From Tetracentron sinense (taxonomy: Eukaryota > Streptophyta > Magnoliopsida > Trochodendrales > Trochodendraceae), in contig CM026554.1 in assembly GCA_015143295.1 (NCBI GenBank), positions 28,781,531 through 28,845,530 on the forward strand: a stretch of DNA of 64,000 nt. The letters run 5' to 3'. The notes beneath the pieces are model-generated. The model ran no database searches, was not told where the DNA came from, and worked only from the letters and a program-made list of their open reading frames with translations. A program made the translations under genes and the position numbers. Of the stretch, positions 54,273 through 64,000 are shown in pieces. The stretch's first letter is position 1, and each line of letters starts with the position of its first letter.

Positions 54273-55930
54273 GTTAGATACAAAGGTCCTGCCCCCTGTC
54301 CCACAATTGCACCCCATCCCCCACTAGAAAGTAGTTAGCTGTAGCTGTAAGGGTAGAGAGAGGTGAATTCAGTGCTATATATGACATAATGTCCATAGAA
54401 AGGTGACCATCTTAGACATCCAGACATGGGGAGGGTAGGAAATAAGGGAGTACTTTTCTATTCTAATTCATTCTTTCCTATCTCTAACAATGCTTTTGTA
54501 GTCCACTTAATTTCAGGTCTGTATTATCTTCTTAAAAAGGAAAGTCCATACAAGTATTTTCAGTAATCCTAGAAATGTCCATAATTAAATTTCCAACTCA
54601 TGACCCAATGGGAAGCCAAATTAATAATAAATATATAAAATAAAGGAGGAGAAAAAAGGGTTCAAGATGTTACTCTAAAAAAAGCTCTGCTAAACAATGT
54701 TTTACATCAATCTCACCAAAAAAATTAAAAATAGTGCTGATCTTGATTATAGTTTTCTTCCAATATGGGGCGTCGATATCATTTATCTACAGTTAGTTGT
54801 TAGTGTTAGTGGCTGTCATATCACCCAATGGGGGAACTTCTATCATTGAGAGCTTCCCTCTCTTTGAATGGATCCCAAGACTTCTTACAAGCGAGAACAC
54901 ACCAGCACCATCGGAGCTAATAGTGATCTATTTAGAACCATCAAAAGGGAAGAGAAAAAAAAAAGGATGGGGAGTTCGATTATCCATCCTGTCCTTTTTT
55001 TTGCCAAAAAAACAAAGAATGCTCATCTCAAATGAACCTTATATGCAACATTAGTAAACGAAACTGCCGCACACAATTACTAGCCGGCTGCAATCAACTA
55101 ACCAACGACACTCCCTCCGACGATCAGACCTTGCTCAGTGCTCACCAACCATATATATTGTCGATCTTGTCAAATCCGTGGTGTATTAATAATTTTGGTG
55201 TATTGTTAGAAGTTCTATGATAAAAAGCATCAAGCGAATTCCAGAAATCCTCGAGAAATAGAAAACAATAAAAGAAGAATAAAAAGAAATAATTTTACAT
55301 GAGACGCGAGATGATCCATGAATTTTCTGCCATGGCTTTGTTGATATGATGGTGTTGAAAATGATGCAGTTAAAAAAAAATCTGTTCTTATTTTTTGGGC
55401 AGAGATGTCAAAGAGTTGTAGGGTTTAAGGCAAGAAGAAATAATTGCTTATATGAAGAAAGATGGATGAAGAAGGAAAGTGGAAGAAAAAGCAATCTGAA
55501 GATAAGTGCTTATAGGAGCGACCCCTTGACAGAGGCAGGACAGGAGGATAGAAAGAGGGGAGGTTGACGATGATGGGCAGTATTGTCCATTTCTTTTCCT
55601 TTAAGGTGCAACTACTTAAAATTTAAATATTGGGGTATAATAATCAAAAGATGGGGTGCGAGTAGCACCACCCTTTAATAATTGGCATATGAATCCACGT
55701 TGATAGCTCTACCATAGGAATCGACGTTGATAGCTCTCTGTGAACCATGACCTAATCAAAGTTTATCAATGGAACTATGACCTACCAATACCATACCCAA
55801 CTAGATCAGTAAGTTGGAGTAGCCTACAGTGCATAGCCCTACCTAGTATAAGGAGGACAAGATGATTGTCTAGACCAAAGACTTAGAAATATATACTAAA
55901 TTTTAATTGGTAGGGGTGCGCCACGCAATG
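54273..55930. other. 3' region of ERF gene and intergenic DNA
   Basis: The first 250 bases probably include the 3' UTR; no single polyadenylation signal stands out. The rest is AT-rich with short frames (54797-55054, 55346-55567) that match nothing I know. Confidence 0.5.
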
Positions 55931-56260
55931 CCTGAGTTAAGTAACTTTGATCTTTCGCCCCTTGTCAGGCAGGTCTTTTGAGGAGTATTGGTCTAGACAC
56001 TCATTAATAGTATCAGAGCAGGCACCATGTCTTGGGTTTGAGTCGGTGGGGTGTGTTTTTTGGGAAAGCTACCTAGGGTTGGGTTATGGGGCCCATGCTT
56101 CACGGCGGCCACGTGGCTGAAGGTCCCCTAAATGACCGTCGTGGATGTCGGTTCGGAAGGATGGTGGTTTGCTATGTACCTGAGTTAAGTAAATTAATCT
56201 TCCGCCCCTTGTCAGGCCGGTCTTTTGAGGAGTATTGGTCGAGGCACTCATCAAGTATCC
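55931..56260 (+). repeat. SINE-like repeat with partial tandem duplication
   Basis: An 80-bp block starting 'cctgagttaagtaa' occurs at 55931 and 56179, 248 bp apart. It contains 'gccccttgtcaggc' and 'tcttttgaggagtattggtc'. Between them lies 'tagtatcagagcaggcacc' and 'ggtttgagtc', which resembles a Pol III B box (GGTTCGANTC). The layout suggests a tRNA-derived SINE with one full unit and one partial unit. The class is a guess. Confidence 0.45.
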
Positions 56261-56322
56261 AATTTTAAACTCATAAAAACAAATACTACACTTGATCTTA
56301 GCCAAAAGGCCGAGAAAGGTAT
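56256..56322 (-). ncRNA. U2 snRNA 5' fragment (pseudogene)
   Basis: On the minus strand the first 67 bases match, from memory, the 5' end of plant U2 snRNA. The first 40 agree fully, including 'ctcggccttttggctaag' and the branch-site pairing sequence GTAGTA, and about 6 differences follow. After that it runs directly into the SINE-like repeat instead of the Sm site and 3' stem-loops. Upstream I see no plant snRNA promoter element (TCCCACATCG) or TATA at the proper distance. It is therefore a truncated copy that cannot act in splicing. Confidence 0.85.
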
Positions 56323-56729
56323 GGTTTTGTGAATTTTGAGAGAGAGAGAGGGAGAGAGAGAGAAAAGGGCCCGATCCCTTGTGAGAATTTTGAACCACTA
56401 CCTAGGTACAATTGGACCACTAGAAGTTTTATGTAAAAAAAGAATCGTATTTTATTTTGGGTTCAATATACATACAATCTTTAGGCCACAACCCAAGTTT
56501 GTATGGTTCGTATATGTTCAAGGTTAGTGAAACAGGTGGATATTTCAACCATCACACCCTCTTAGTACTTGATCCCAGATCAAAGTTGTGGTGTACCACA
56601 ACCAATGGGGCAAGCATTGAACCTAAAAAAAAAAAAATTGTCCAACAAGTATGGATTAAATGTCTAAGTACTGGAAACCATGCATGACTTGCATTAAGCA
56701 CCTCCAAGAACAAAGAATTCTACCAGGCT
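56323..56729. other. No gene; GA microsatellite
   Basis: A GA-rich run lies at 56338-56363. The rest is unassigned AT-rich DNA with short frames. Confidence 0.5.
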
Positions 56730-57156
56730 GTTTGGCATCACTCACGAGGAACAATTCTCTATTCCCCAGGAATAGAAACCCATGAATAGTGTTTGGTTGG
56801 CAAAGACTCTGGAACAATTCCGCAAAATGTTTTAGAGTAAGAATTTAAGAGTAAATTTTTAACTTTTCAGAACTATTTCTCAGGAAAAATAAAAACAAGG
56901 GCTCTCTCACACGTTATTATTATTATTATTATTGTTATTGTTATTATTAATAATAATAATAATATTACTATCTCTTTATTTTTTTATTTTTTTGGTTCCA
57001 TCCAAAATGGTTATATTATTTATATTCTTTAGAACAAATCCTAACTTATTGTTGCCAAACAGGTTTTCAGCACATAATTGATCGTTAGAACGCATCTTCA
57101 AGTTTGAACAATTCTTCTTAGAACAAGAGAATCGCTAGCATTGATACCAAACGGGC
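56730..57156. mobile_element. MITE with GTTTGGTATCA-type ends
   Basis: The left end 'ctgtttggcatcact' pairs with the right end 'ttgataccaaacggg'. The inside is AT-rich with mirrored 'tta' and 'aat' runs around 56918-56960. The right half closely resembles 52285-52386. There is no coding capacity. The end type is like hAT- or PIF-derived MITEs; no clear target duplication is seen. Confidence 0.55.
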
Positions 57157-57647
57157 ACAATTTCTAAATTTATTCCAGAAGTTTCTACCCGTCAGATTGC
57201 ATGCTTGTAAATTCATATGTAGCACTAGGCTGAAAGTTTCTATTTCCTTAAATTTTGCAAAAATCCATTAGATTGAAACTTTGCAGCTGTATTCAAATCA
57301 TTTCTTACAAAACGGGCTCCACAAATAATGAAAAATTCACTCTAATTCTGTGAACCTCTGTCAATATCATCATCAACAACACATCATCCCAATTATTTGT
57401 GGTTCCTCCAATCCCTGTGCTGGCTGCTAAATAATCAATACTACCAGTCTACCATGCAGAAAATATTTGGTTGACCAATTTGCAGACATCAATATTATGT
57501 ATTCCAGATTTAGTTCATGTGTAATTACAAAACTACATTTGAGGATCCATTCTATCACAAAATCACCTCATGCTGAAAATTGAAGGCCTCTTATATGAAA
57601 ATGTTCACCTTTCTAAGACAATTGCTCCTCTCTGCTTAATATCCTTT
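57157..57647. other. No gene recognised
   Basis: AT-rich DNA between the MITE and the Copia LTR, with no repeat or frame of note. Confidence 0.5.
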
Positions 57648-59018
57648 TGTTAGCCTCAAGGTTACAACTCTAAGTACCCTTAATAGTTTTGATGATAACA
57701 CAATAATGAAATGATCATTATGGTGCTAATGTTTCCATTTAGTCTATGTACTTTCAGAGAAAATGAACATTAAGAGCATCATTCAAGCTATGGAGAATAG
57801 AAAAGATCAACTACTCAAGTGAATCAACTCAAAAGCCAAATCTAAGTCATTTCAAGGAAAAAGCTTCAAGGACTCAAGCCAAATCATGAAGAGTCAAGAC
57901 TGAGGTTCCATAAGAAGATCAACTCTCAAAGTTGCCTTATGTTAATCTAGGATCATGTAAAGTCCTCAAGAACGTGGAACTTGATTGCTCAAATATACCT
58001 AGAGTGACCTTAGGATACTTAGAATAGGTTGGACATCATTCTAAGGCCCTAAAAATAATTAAAATAATGATTTTATGAATGCCAAAAAACCAAGACATAA
58101 TTCCTATCAAATTGATCCCATCAAGATGAGTTCTCTGTAAAATTTCAGAGAACTCGTCAACGAGTGCAAGAGACTCGTCGACGAGTGACATGACAGTAAA
58201 CTCAAGTTTGAACACTGTCTCCACTCGGCAACGACTCCAGGATTTTCCAGACTCACTTGTCGACGAGTGCTTGCGGGAACTGAACATAACGGCTAGTTTT
58301 TCAACGGCTATTTCGCATTAAATTTTCCTACAACGGCCAAATTGATTGCTCAACTATAAATAGAGCTTATTTATGAACAAAATACAACAATCTTCTACTA
58401 TTCATTGATTCATTGATTATCAAATTTGATCTAGCATTCAATACTCTGTTTTTCACTGAAAACCTAGAATCCCAATCCTTGTGTGTTTGAGTATTCAATT
58501 CCAATCATGTTTTGAGAGATTATTAGCTTTGCTTTTCACTCTTATTCAGCTTATCAAGGAGCATTCAATTTCGGATTAATCATCCAACTACTTATTGTAA
58601 AAAGCTAAGTCAAGAATCAAGGATTCTTGCACCAGAGAAGAAGAGTTCTTCTTGTAGCCAAGAGAGGCACTCTCTTGAAGAGGTTATATCCTAAGCCCGA
58701 GAAAGGATTGTAAAAGGTGTAATCCTCACCCGTGAAGAAAGATTGTAAAGGCTTACTCTCTGCCCGTAAAGAAGAGTACGATCAGTGGAATCGTGTGGAA
58801 ATCCTTAAAGCGAGAAACTTAAAGGCGGGGACGTAGGCAAGTTGCTGAACCCCGATATCAATCTCGTGTGTGGTATGTTTAATTTTTCTCTCTATTTAAC
58901 TTAATTATTGCTCGTAGTATTTTGTTGATTCATTTAAATTCCGCATAAATCACTTAGAAAATTTTAAAATTGTCATTGACCCTAATCACCCCCCTCTAGG
59001 CCCATTAGCTGGGCAATA
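57648..59018 (+). repeat. 5' LTR of the Copia element (about 1371 bp)
   Basis: It is taken to start TGTTAGCCTCAAGG and end at 'gggcaata' before the primer site. Without the 3' copy both borders are inferred. It contains palindromes of the type ctcgtcgacgag near 58153, 58174, 58222 and 58254, 'caacggc' words near 58290-58340, and a TATA box at 58355. Confidence 0.65.
58355..58362 (+). promoter_or_regulatory. TATA box of the Copia LTR
   Basis: The sequence tataaata in 'caactataaatagagc' lies about 85 bp downstream of the last ctcgtcgacgag-type palindrome. Confidence 0.7.
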
Positions 59019-59020
59019 AT

Positions 59021-59032
59021 TAGCATTAGAGC
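59021..59032 (+). other. Copia primer binding site (decayed)
   Basis: The sequence tagcattagagc corresponds to tggtatcagagc with three changes, two bases after the LTR end. It is initiator tRNA-Met type. Confidence 0.55.
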
Positions 59033-59093
59033 AAGTACTCTAGCTATTCAGATTTAATCATCTTAGAGTTAAGGATTTTATAGCAAACATTTT

Positions 59094-60689
59094 GCTACTA
59101 CCTTAGGAGAGGGCCAATCAACCACCCGTCCTCCATTGTATAATGGAGAAAACGACAACTATTGGAAAACCAGGATGATGTTCTACATCCAAGCTCTTGA
59201 CTATGAATGTTGGAGAGTCATAGTCAAAGGTCCACATCTTCTCACAAAAGTGGTTAATGATGTCAGAATTCCTAAAGTTGAGGAAGAGTGGAATGAAGCT
59301 GATATTAAACTCATTCAGATAAATGCTAAGGCAATTAGCAATTTAGACTGTGCTTTAAACCCACAAGAGTTTAAAAGAGTCTCTGGATGTGATTCAGCCA
59401 AGGAAATATGGGATAAACTTCAAGTTACATATGAAGGAATTAACCAAGTTAAGGAAGAAAAAATCAGTATGTTGGTTCATAAATATGAACTTTTCAAAAT
59501 GGAAAAAGATGAATCAATTAGTAAAATGTTCACTAGGTTTGCTAACATTTTGAACGGACTAAAGGCACTTGGTAAAGTTTACTCTAGTGCAGAAAATATA
59601 AGAAAGGTGTTGCGTTCATTACCAAAGGAATGGTCTCCCAAAGTGACAGTCATTCAAGAAGCAAAGGACTTAACCAAGGTCCAAATGGATGAGCTTCTAG
59701 GGTCATTGATGACGCATGAAGTAATCATGAAGGGGCATCAAGAAGATGAGCCCAAGCTCAAGAAAGGACTTGCTCTAAAGTCTTCTCATTAAGAAGAAAG
59801 TGAAGAAGAAGAAAGCGATGAGGATGAAGACATTGCCTTCATGGCTAGAAAATTTAAAAGGTTTCTTAAAAACAAAAAGAATTTCAAGAAGAAGCCTTAC
59901 AAGAAAGAATTCACCAAGGAGGTATTCAAAGGTGAAGCAAGTAAGAAAGAGTCAATCATTTGTTATGAGTGCAAAAAGCCGGGACACATCAAGACGAAGT
60001 GTCTTCAACTCAAGAAGAGCAAGAAGTTCCGGAAAAAGGCTATGAAAGCTACATGGGATGATTCCGAGAAAAGCGGCCCGGAAGCTTCTAGCGATGAAGA
60101 AATAGCCAACTTGTGCCTCATGGCCAATGAGGATGAGGTAACTCCTTCACTCAATGAATCTCTTACTTATGATGAGATTAAGGATGCCTTTGATGAGTTA
60201 TATATAGAATGCAAAAGAATTGTTTCAATGAACAAATCTTTTAAAAAAGTCACTCTTACTCTTACAAATTCTTGTGAATCCTTTAAAAATGAAAAGACCT
60301 CCCTAGCAAATGAAAATAAGATATTGAATGAAAAATTAAAAGAATTACAAAATCTATCACATGGCTCATCTTGTGAGTGTGATGAACTTCAAGCTAAAGT
60401 CAAAGATTTGACTAAAATAGCTCGCACCTTGTCTATGGAAGAAAAGAACCTAGAAAGACTATTGAGCCAACAAAGATGCATCTTTGGTAAGGCCGGACTT
60501 GGGTATAATTCATTTGCAAAACAAAAGGAATACCAAAATTTCTTCACTAAATCAACTAGTCTTTTAAACCCACCATCTAATGCATTCTTCACTTTCAATG
60601 GAAAGAAAATGATTAAAAGGTGTGGGTCCCAAAGGGAACATTCACTCCTAAGACCAACCAAAAAGGATCAAATATGGTTTGGGTTCTAA
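59094..60689 (+). pseudogene. Copia gag
   Basis: The frame is open from 59094 with a TAA at 59790. No ATG is found at the expected start (the codon before GCT ACT ACC is TTT), so the start codon seems lost. Gag motifs: PPLYNGENDNYWKTRMMFYI, SAKEIWDKLQVTYEGINQVK, KVLRSLPKEWSPKVTVIQEA. After the stop come an acidic run and a lysine-rich run, then the zinc knuckle CYECKKPGHIKTKC (CX2CX4HX4C, complete). A C-terminal stretch has coiled-coil character (ENKILNEKLKELQNLSHGSS). The frame closes at 60687-60689. Confidence 0.9.
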
Positions 60690-60770
60690 AAGGAACTTAT
60701 CCTCCCAAGAACAATCATAAGTCAATTTGGGTACCAACCAAAATGGTGTGGGTACTGGGGGGAACATATA

Positions 60771-61442
60771 TTGGAGTTACTTAAACTTATCTTGCAGGTA
60801 TGTTTGAAGTCTAGCTCTTCCAAGATGACATGGTTTTTGGATAGTGGATGCTTAAGGCAAATGTCCGGAAATAAAAAGTTTTTCATCTCAATCACTCCAA
60901 AAGATGGAGGGCATGTGACCTTCGGGGACAACGCGAAGGGGAAGATCATCGGTATAGGTAATGTTGGTAAGGACAATACTACTTTTATTGAAAATATTTT
61001 ATTAGTAGACGGTCTTAAACATAATCTCATAAGTATTAGTCAATTGTGTGATAAAGGTCTAAATGTGTCTTTTAAATCAAATGTTTGCATAATTAAAGAC
61101 AAAGATAACATTAATACTATGTTTATTGCTTATAGAAAGGAAAATGTGTATACCATAAATTTTGATGAATTAACCTCCCAAAACTTAATGTGCTTTTCAG
61201 CTATAAATGAAACTAGTTGGCTTTGGCATAGAAAGTTAGGCAATGCAAGTATGGATCTACTATCTAAATTATCTAAAAATAAACTTGTAAAAGGTTTGCC
61301 AAAAACCAAGTTCTCAAAAGACAAAATTTGTGATGTTTACCAACTAGGAAAACAAATTAAGTCATCTTTCAAAAAGAAACTAGAAACATCAACTTCTAGA
61401 CCCTTGGAATTATTGCATATGGACTTTGTTTGGGATAAATGA
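60771..61442 (+). pseudogene. Copia protease and GAG-pre-integrase domain
   Basis: TWFLDSGCLRQMSGNKKFFI holds the DSG catalytic motif of Copia proteases. It continues VTFGDNAKGKIIGIGNVGKD, ILLVDGLKHNLISISQLCDK. The pre-integrase zinc region is WLWHRKLGNASMDLLSKL and KICDVYQLGKQ, where the usual CxxC second cysteine pattern (CDxCxxGK) has become CDVYQ. The frame stops at TGA 61440 in place of the integrase HMDFxGP core (HMDFVWDK). Confidence 0.9.
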
Positions 61443-62389
61443 TGTAGCAAGCTTAGGTGGTAAGCTTTATGCATTTGTTATTGTTGATGATTTTTCTAGA
61501 TACACTTGGGTGCTATTTTTATCTCATAAAAGTGAAGTGCATGCTATATTTGAAAATTTTTTGTAAAAGAGTTCAAAATGAGAAAGGCTACTCCATTAAT
61601 AATATTAGAAGTGATAGAGGTAGAGAATTTAAGAATAAAGAACTTGAATCTTTTTTTGAAGAAAATGGTTTCAACCATAACTTCTCCGCTCCTAGAACTC
61701 CTCAACAAAATGGGGTAGTTGAAAGAAATAATAGATCTTTACAAGAAATGGGTAGAACAATGCAAAATGAACATAAACTACCTAGTTATTTTTGGGCTAA
61801 AATCATAAATACTTCTTGCTATGTAATCAATAGGTTTGTTATAAGAAACAAATTGAATAAAACCCCCTATGAGCTTTGGAAATGAAGATTTCCTAATATA
61901 GGTTACTTCAAGGTGTTTGGATGCAAATGTTTTATTCTCAATGACAAACACAATTTAAAGAAGTTTGAACCAAAATCTAGTGAGGGAATCTTTCTTGGTT
62001 ACTCTTCAAATAGCAAAGCCTATAGAGTGTTTAACAAAACTTCCCTAGTTGTAGAAGAATCAATGCATGTAATATTTGATGAATCTAATCCTTTTGAATC
62101 TAAGAAAATTGATGAAGATGATCAAAATGACAAAATAGTCAACATATCTAAAGATATTGCAAATTTAGAAATCAATAAAGATAATAATGAAAATCTAGTG
62201 AATAATGTTGATAAAACCTTAGAAGTTGAAAACTTAGATGAAAATGTAGAAGAAAATGAACTTCCTAAGGCTTGGAGATTAATAAAAGATCATCCTAAAT
62301 ATCTCATTCTTGGAAATATGGAACAAGGTGTGAGAACAAGAAGAAATATTTGTAATAACTTTGTCTTCCTCTCACAAATTGAACCTTAA
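61443..62389 (+). pseudogene. Copia integrase
   Basis: Across two frameshifts (near 61445 and 61562) it reads GGKLYAFVIVDDFSRYTWVL, FLSHKSEVHAIFENF, KGYSINNIRSDRGREFKNKE, SAPRTPQQNGVVERNNRSLQ. The D of SDRG and the E of VVERNN are 35 residues apart, as in D,D35E. The C-terminal part is FGCKCFILNDKHNLKKFEPK, GIFLGYSSNSKAYRVFN. It is followed by an acidic, asparagine-rich linker to the RT. A stop is at 61882-61884. Confidence 0.9.
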
Positions 62390-63240
62390 GAATTCATTTG
62401 AAGTAATTAATGATAAATCTTGGGGAATTGCTATGCAAGAGGAACTTAATCAATTTGAAAGAAACCAAGTGTGAGATTTAGTACCTAGACCTAATAACAA
62501 ATCCATAATTGGTACTAAGTGGATCCTTAAAAATAAAAAGGATGAAAGTAGAAACATCATAAAAAAATAAAGTTAGATTAATAGCTCAAGGATACAACCA
62601 AGAAGAGAAAATTGATTATGAAGAAATTTTTGCCCCGGTTGCTAGACTTGAAGCTATTAAAATGCTTCTTGCATATGCTAGTTATAAAAATTTTAAACTA
62701 TATAAAATGGATGTTAAAAGTGTCTTTTTGAATGGATTTATTTCGGAGGAAGTATATGTTGAACAATCTCCTTATTTTGAAAATCATAAATTGCCTAATC
62801 ATGTTTTCAAACTCACCAAAGCCCTATAGGGTTTAAAGCAAGCTCCTAGAACTTGGTATGATAGATTAAGTGGCTTCCTACTTGAAAATGATTTCATTAG
62901 AGGAAAAATTGATACTACATTGTTTATAAAATCCAAAAATGATGATATGTTTATAGTACAAATCTATGTAGATGACATTATTTTTTATTCTACTAATGAA
63001 ACTCTTTGTGAAGAATTTGCTAAGACCATGCAAGATGAGTTTAAAATGAGCATGATGAGAGAGTTGAACTTCTTTCTTGGACTTCAAATCAAGCAAACAA
63101 AGGAAGGTGCCTTCATCAATCAAGCCAAGTACACAAGAGAGCTTCTCAAGAAATTTGGGATGGACAACTCAAAGAAAGCTGTCACTCCCATGAGTCAATT
63201 TACAAAGCTGGATAAAGATGAAAAGGACAAAGTGTAGAAG
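62390..63240 (+). pseudogene. Copia reverse transcriptase
   Basis: In pieces over several frames it reads SWGIAMQEELNQFERNQV, IIGTKWILKNKKDESRNI, RLIAQGYNQEEKIDYEEIFA, PVARLEAIKMLLAYASY, YKMDVKSVFLNGFISEEVYV, GLKQAPRTWYDRL, and VQIYVDDIIFYSTNETLCEE. The YVDD active site is kept. Stops are at about 62473, 62566 and 62827, and TAG 63235 ends the last frame. Confidence 0.9.
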
Positions 63241-63302
63241 AAACTAACTATCGAGGTATGATTGGTAGTTTATTATACTAGACTGCTAATAGACCTGATA
63301 TC

Positions 63303-63870
63303 ATGTTTAGTGTATGCATGTGTGCTAGATTTCAAGCTAATCCTAAAAAATCACATATGACTGCCATCGAAAGAATTTTCAAATATCTAATTGGTACAAT
63401 TAAAATAGGATTATGGTACCCTAAGAACACTTCACTAAAACTAGTTAGTTATTCTGATGCTGACTTTGCTGGATACAAAGTTGATCGGAAGAGCACTAGT
63501 AGCACATGTCACTTCTTAGGACACTCATTAGTTTCATGGTCTGGTAAGAAACAAAACTCAGTTGTTCTATCTACAGCTGAGGCTGAATATGTGGCAGCTG
63601 GGAGTTGTTGTGCTCAAACTTTTTACATGAAACAACAATTAAAAGATTTCAAACTATTCTATGATAAGAACTCTATCAAATGTGATATACAAGTGCAATA
63701 TGCATGACCAAAAATCCTATTCAACATTCAAGAACTAAGCACATTGAAATAAGATATCATTTTATAAGGGACCATGTTCAAAATGGGGACGTAGTGTTGG
63801 AATTTTTTTAAACAAATAACCAACTAGCTGATATTCACTAAACCCCTCCCTTATGATAGATTCAGTACCT
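63303..63870 (+). pseudogene. Copia RNase H and pol end
   Basis: MFSVCMCARFQANPKKSHMT, AIERIFKYLIGTIKIGLWYP, LVSYSDADFAGYKVDRKSTS, SWSGKKQNSVVLSTAEAEYV. The acidic residues of Copia RNase H are present (SDADFAG, STAEAEY). After TGA 63705 another frame continues NPIQHSRTKHIEIRYHFIRD, LADIFTKPLPYDRFSTLRRE, the normal C-terminus. Confidence 0.9.
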
Positions 63871-64000
63871 TAAGAAGAGAATTAGGCATAGCTAGACTAT
63901 GTGATATAAAATGAAAATATGCCTAGTATCTAAAATTGAAAAATCTTGGTTGAATGTGCTAAATGATGATATGTGTTGAATGATGGAATGTGTTCAATGT

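Larger units (their letters stand above)
57648..64000 (+). mobile_element. Ty1/Copia element, 3' end outside the window
   Basis: 5' LTR (57648-59018), primer site, gag, protease, integrase, RT and RNase H follow in Copia order (integrase before RT). The pol end (RTKHIEIRYHFIRDHV, LADIFTKPLPYDRF) lies near 63740-63870 and the window stops before a polypurine tract or 3' LTR. It carries many stops and frameshifts, so it is not autonomous. The lineage is not settled; the gag and zinc knuckle resemble Tork/SIRE-type elements. Confidence 0.88.

Noticed and set aside
56256-56322. Functional U2 snRNA gene
   Set aside because: It is only the first 67 bases, and the Sm site, 3' stem-loops and upstream snRNA promoter element are missing.

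Overview
The window looks like nuclear DNA of a flowering plant, probably a eudicot; the species cannot be told from the sequence. The reasons are an intact AP2/ERF transcription factor gene, plant-type Ty3/Gypsy and Ty1/Copia retrotransposons, foldback MITEs, a 5' piece of U2 snRNA, and AT-rich intergenic DNA. It is mostly accessory DNA. Only one cellular gene looks intact (ERF, 53379-54272, +), and one relic of a cellular gene is clear (HEAT-repeat protein, 3548-4007).

Left to right: 1-5.8 kb is AT-rich with gene relics. 5.8-7.4 kb is a Copia LTR plus gag remnant. 7.4-29.6 kb is a three-level nest. A minus-strand Gypsy fragment (A) is split inside its RT by a plus-strand chromovirus (B, 7748-28620, LTRs of 2295 and 1804 bp). 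B is split inside gag by a plus-strand Tat-lineage Gypsy element (C, 10371-23868). 29.6-32.5 kb holds LTR scraps and MITEs. 32.5-42.7 kb is a second Tat-lineage element (D) on the minus strand, cut by an assembly gap of 100 N. 42.8-53.3 kb is AT-rich DNA full of foldback repeats. The ERF gene follows, then a SINE-like repeat joined to U2 snRNA sequence. 57.6 kb to the end is a Copia element whose 3' LTR lies outside the window.

The most interesting system is in the Tat elements. Each carries, between integrase and 3' LTR and on the strand opposite to pol, a separate passenger gene. In C this is a plant mobile domain (PMD) gene on the minus strand. It has its own TATA-like box, a probable 5'-UTR intron and three coding exons that join in frame to about 1,214 codons. 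Because its introns lie antisense to the element's genomic RNA, they can survive retrotransposition, which marks it as a distinct transcription unit. In D the passenger (plus strand, 33891-36225) has a different N-terminal domain, of the 'putative gypsy-type transposase' kind. It has the same overall layout: globular N-terminus, basic linker, coiled-coil C-terminus and short introns.

All retroelement genes here are damaged. Reading frames, splice sites and LTR comparisons were done by eye; no database search was run.
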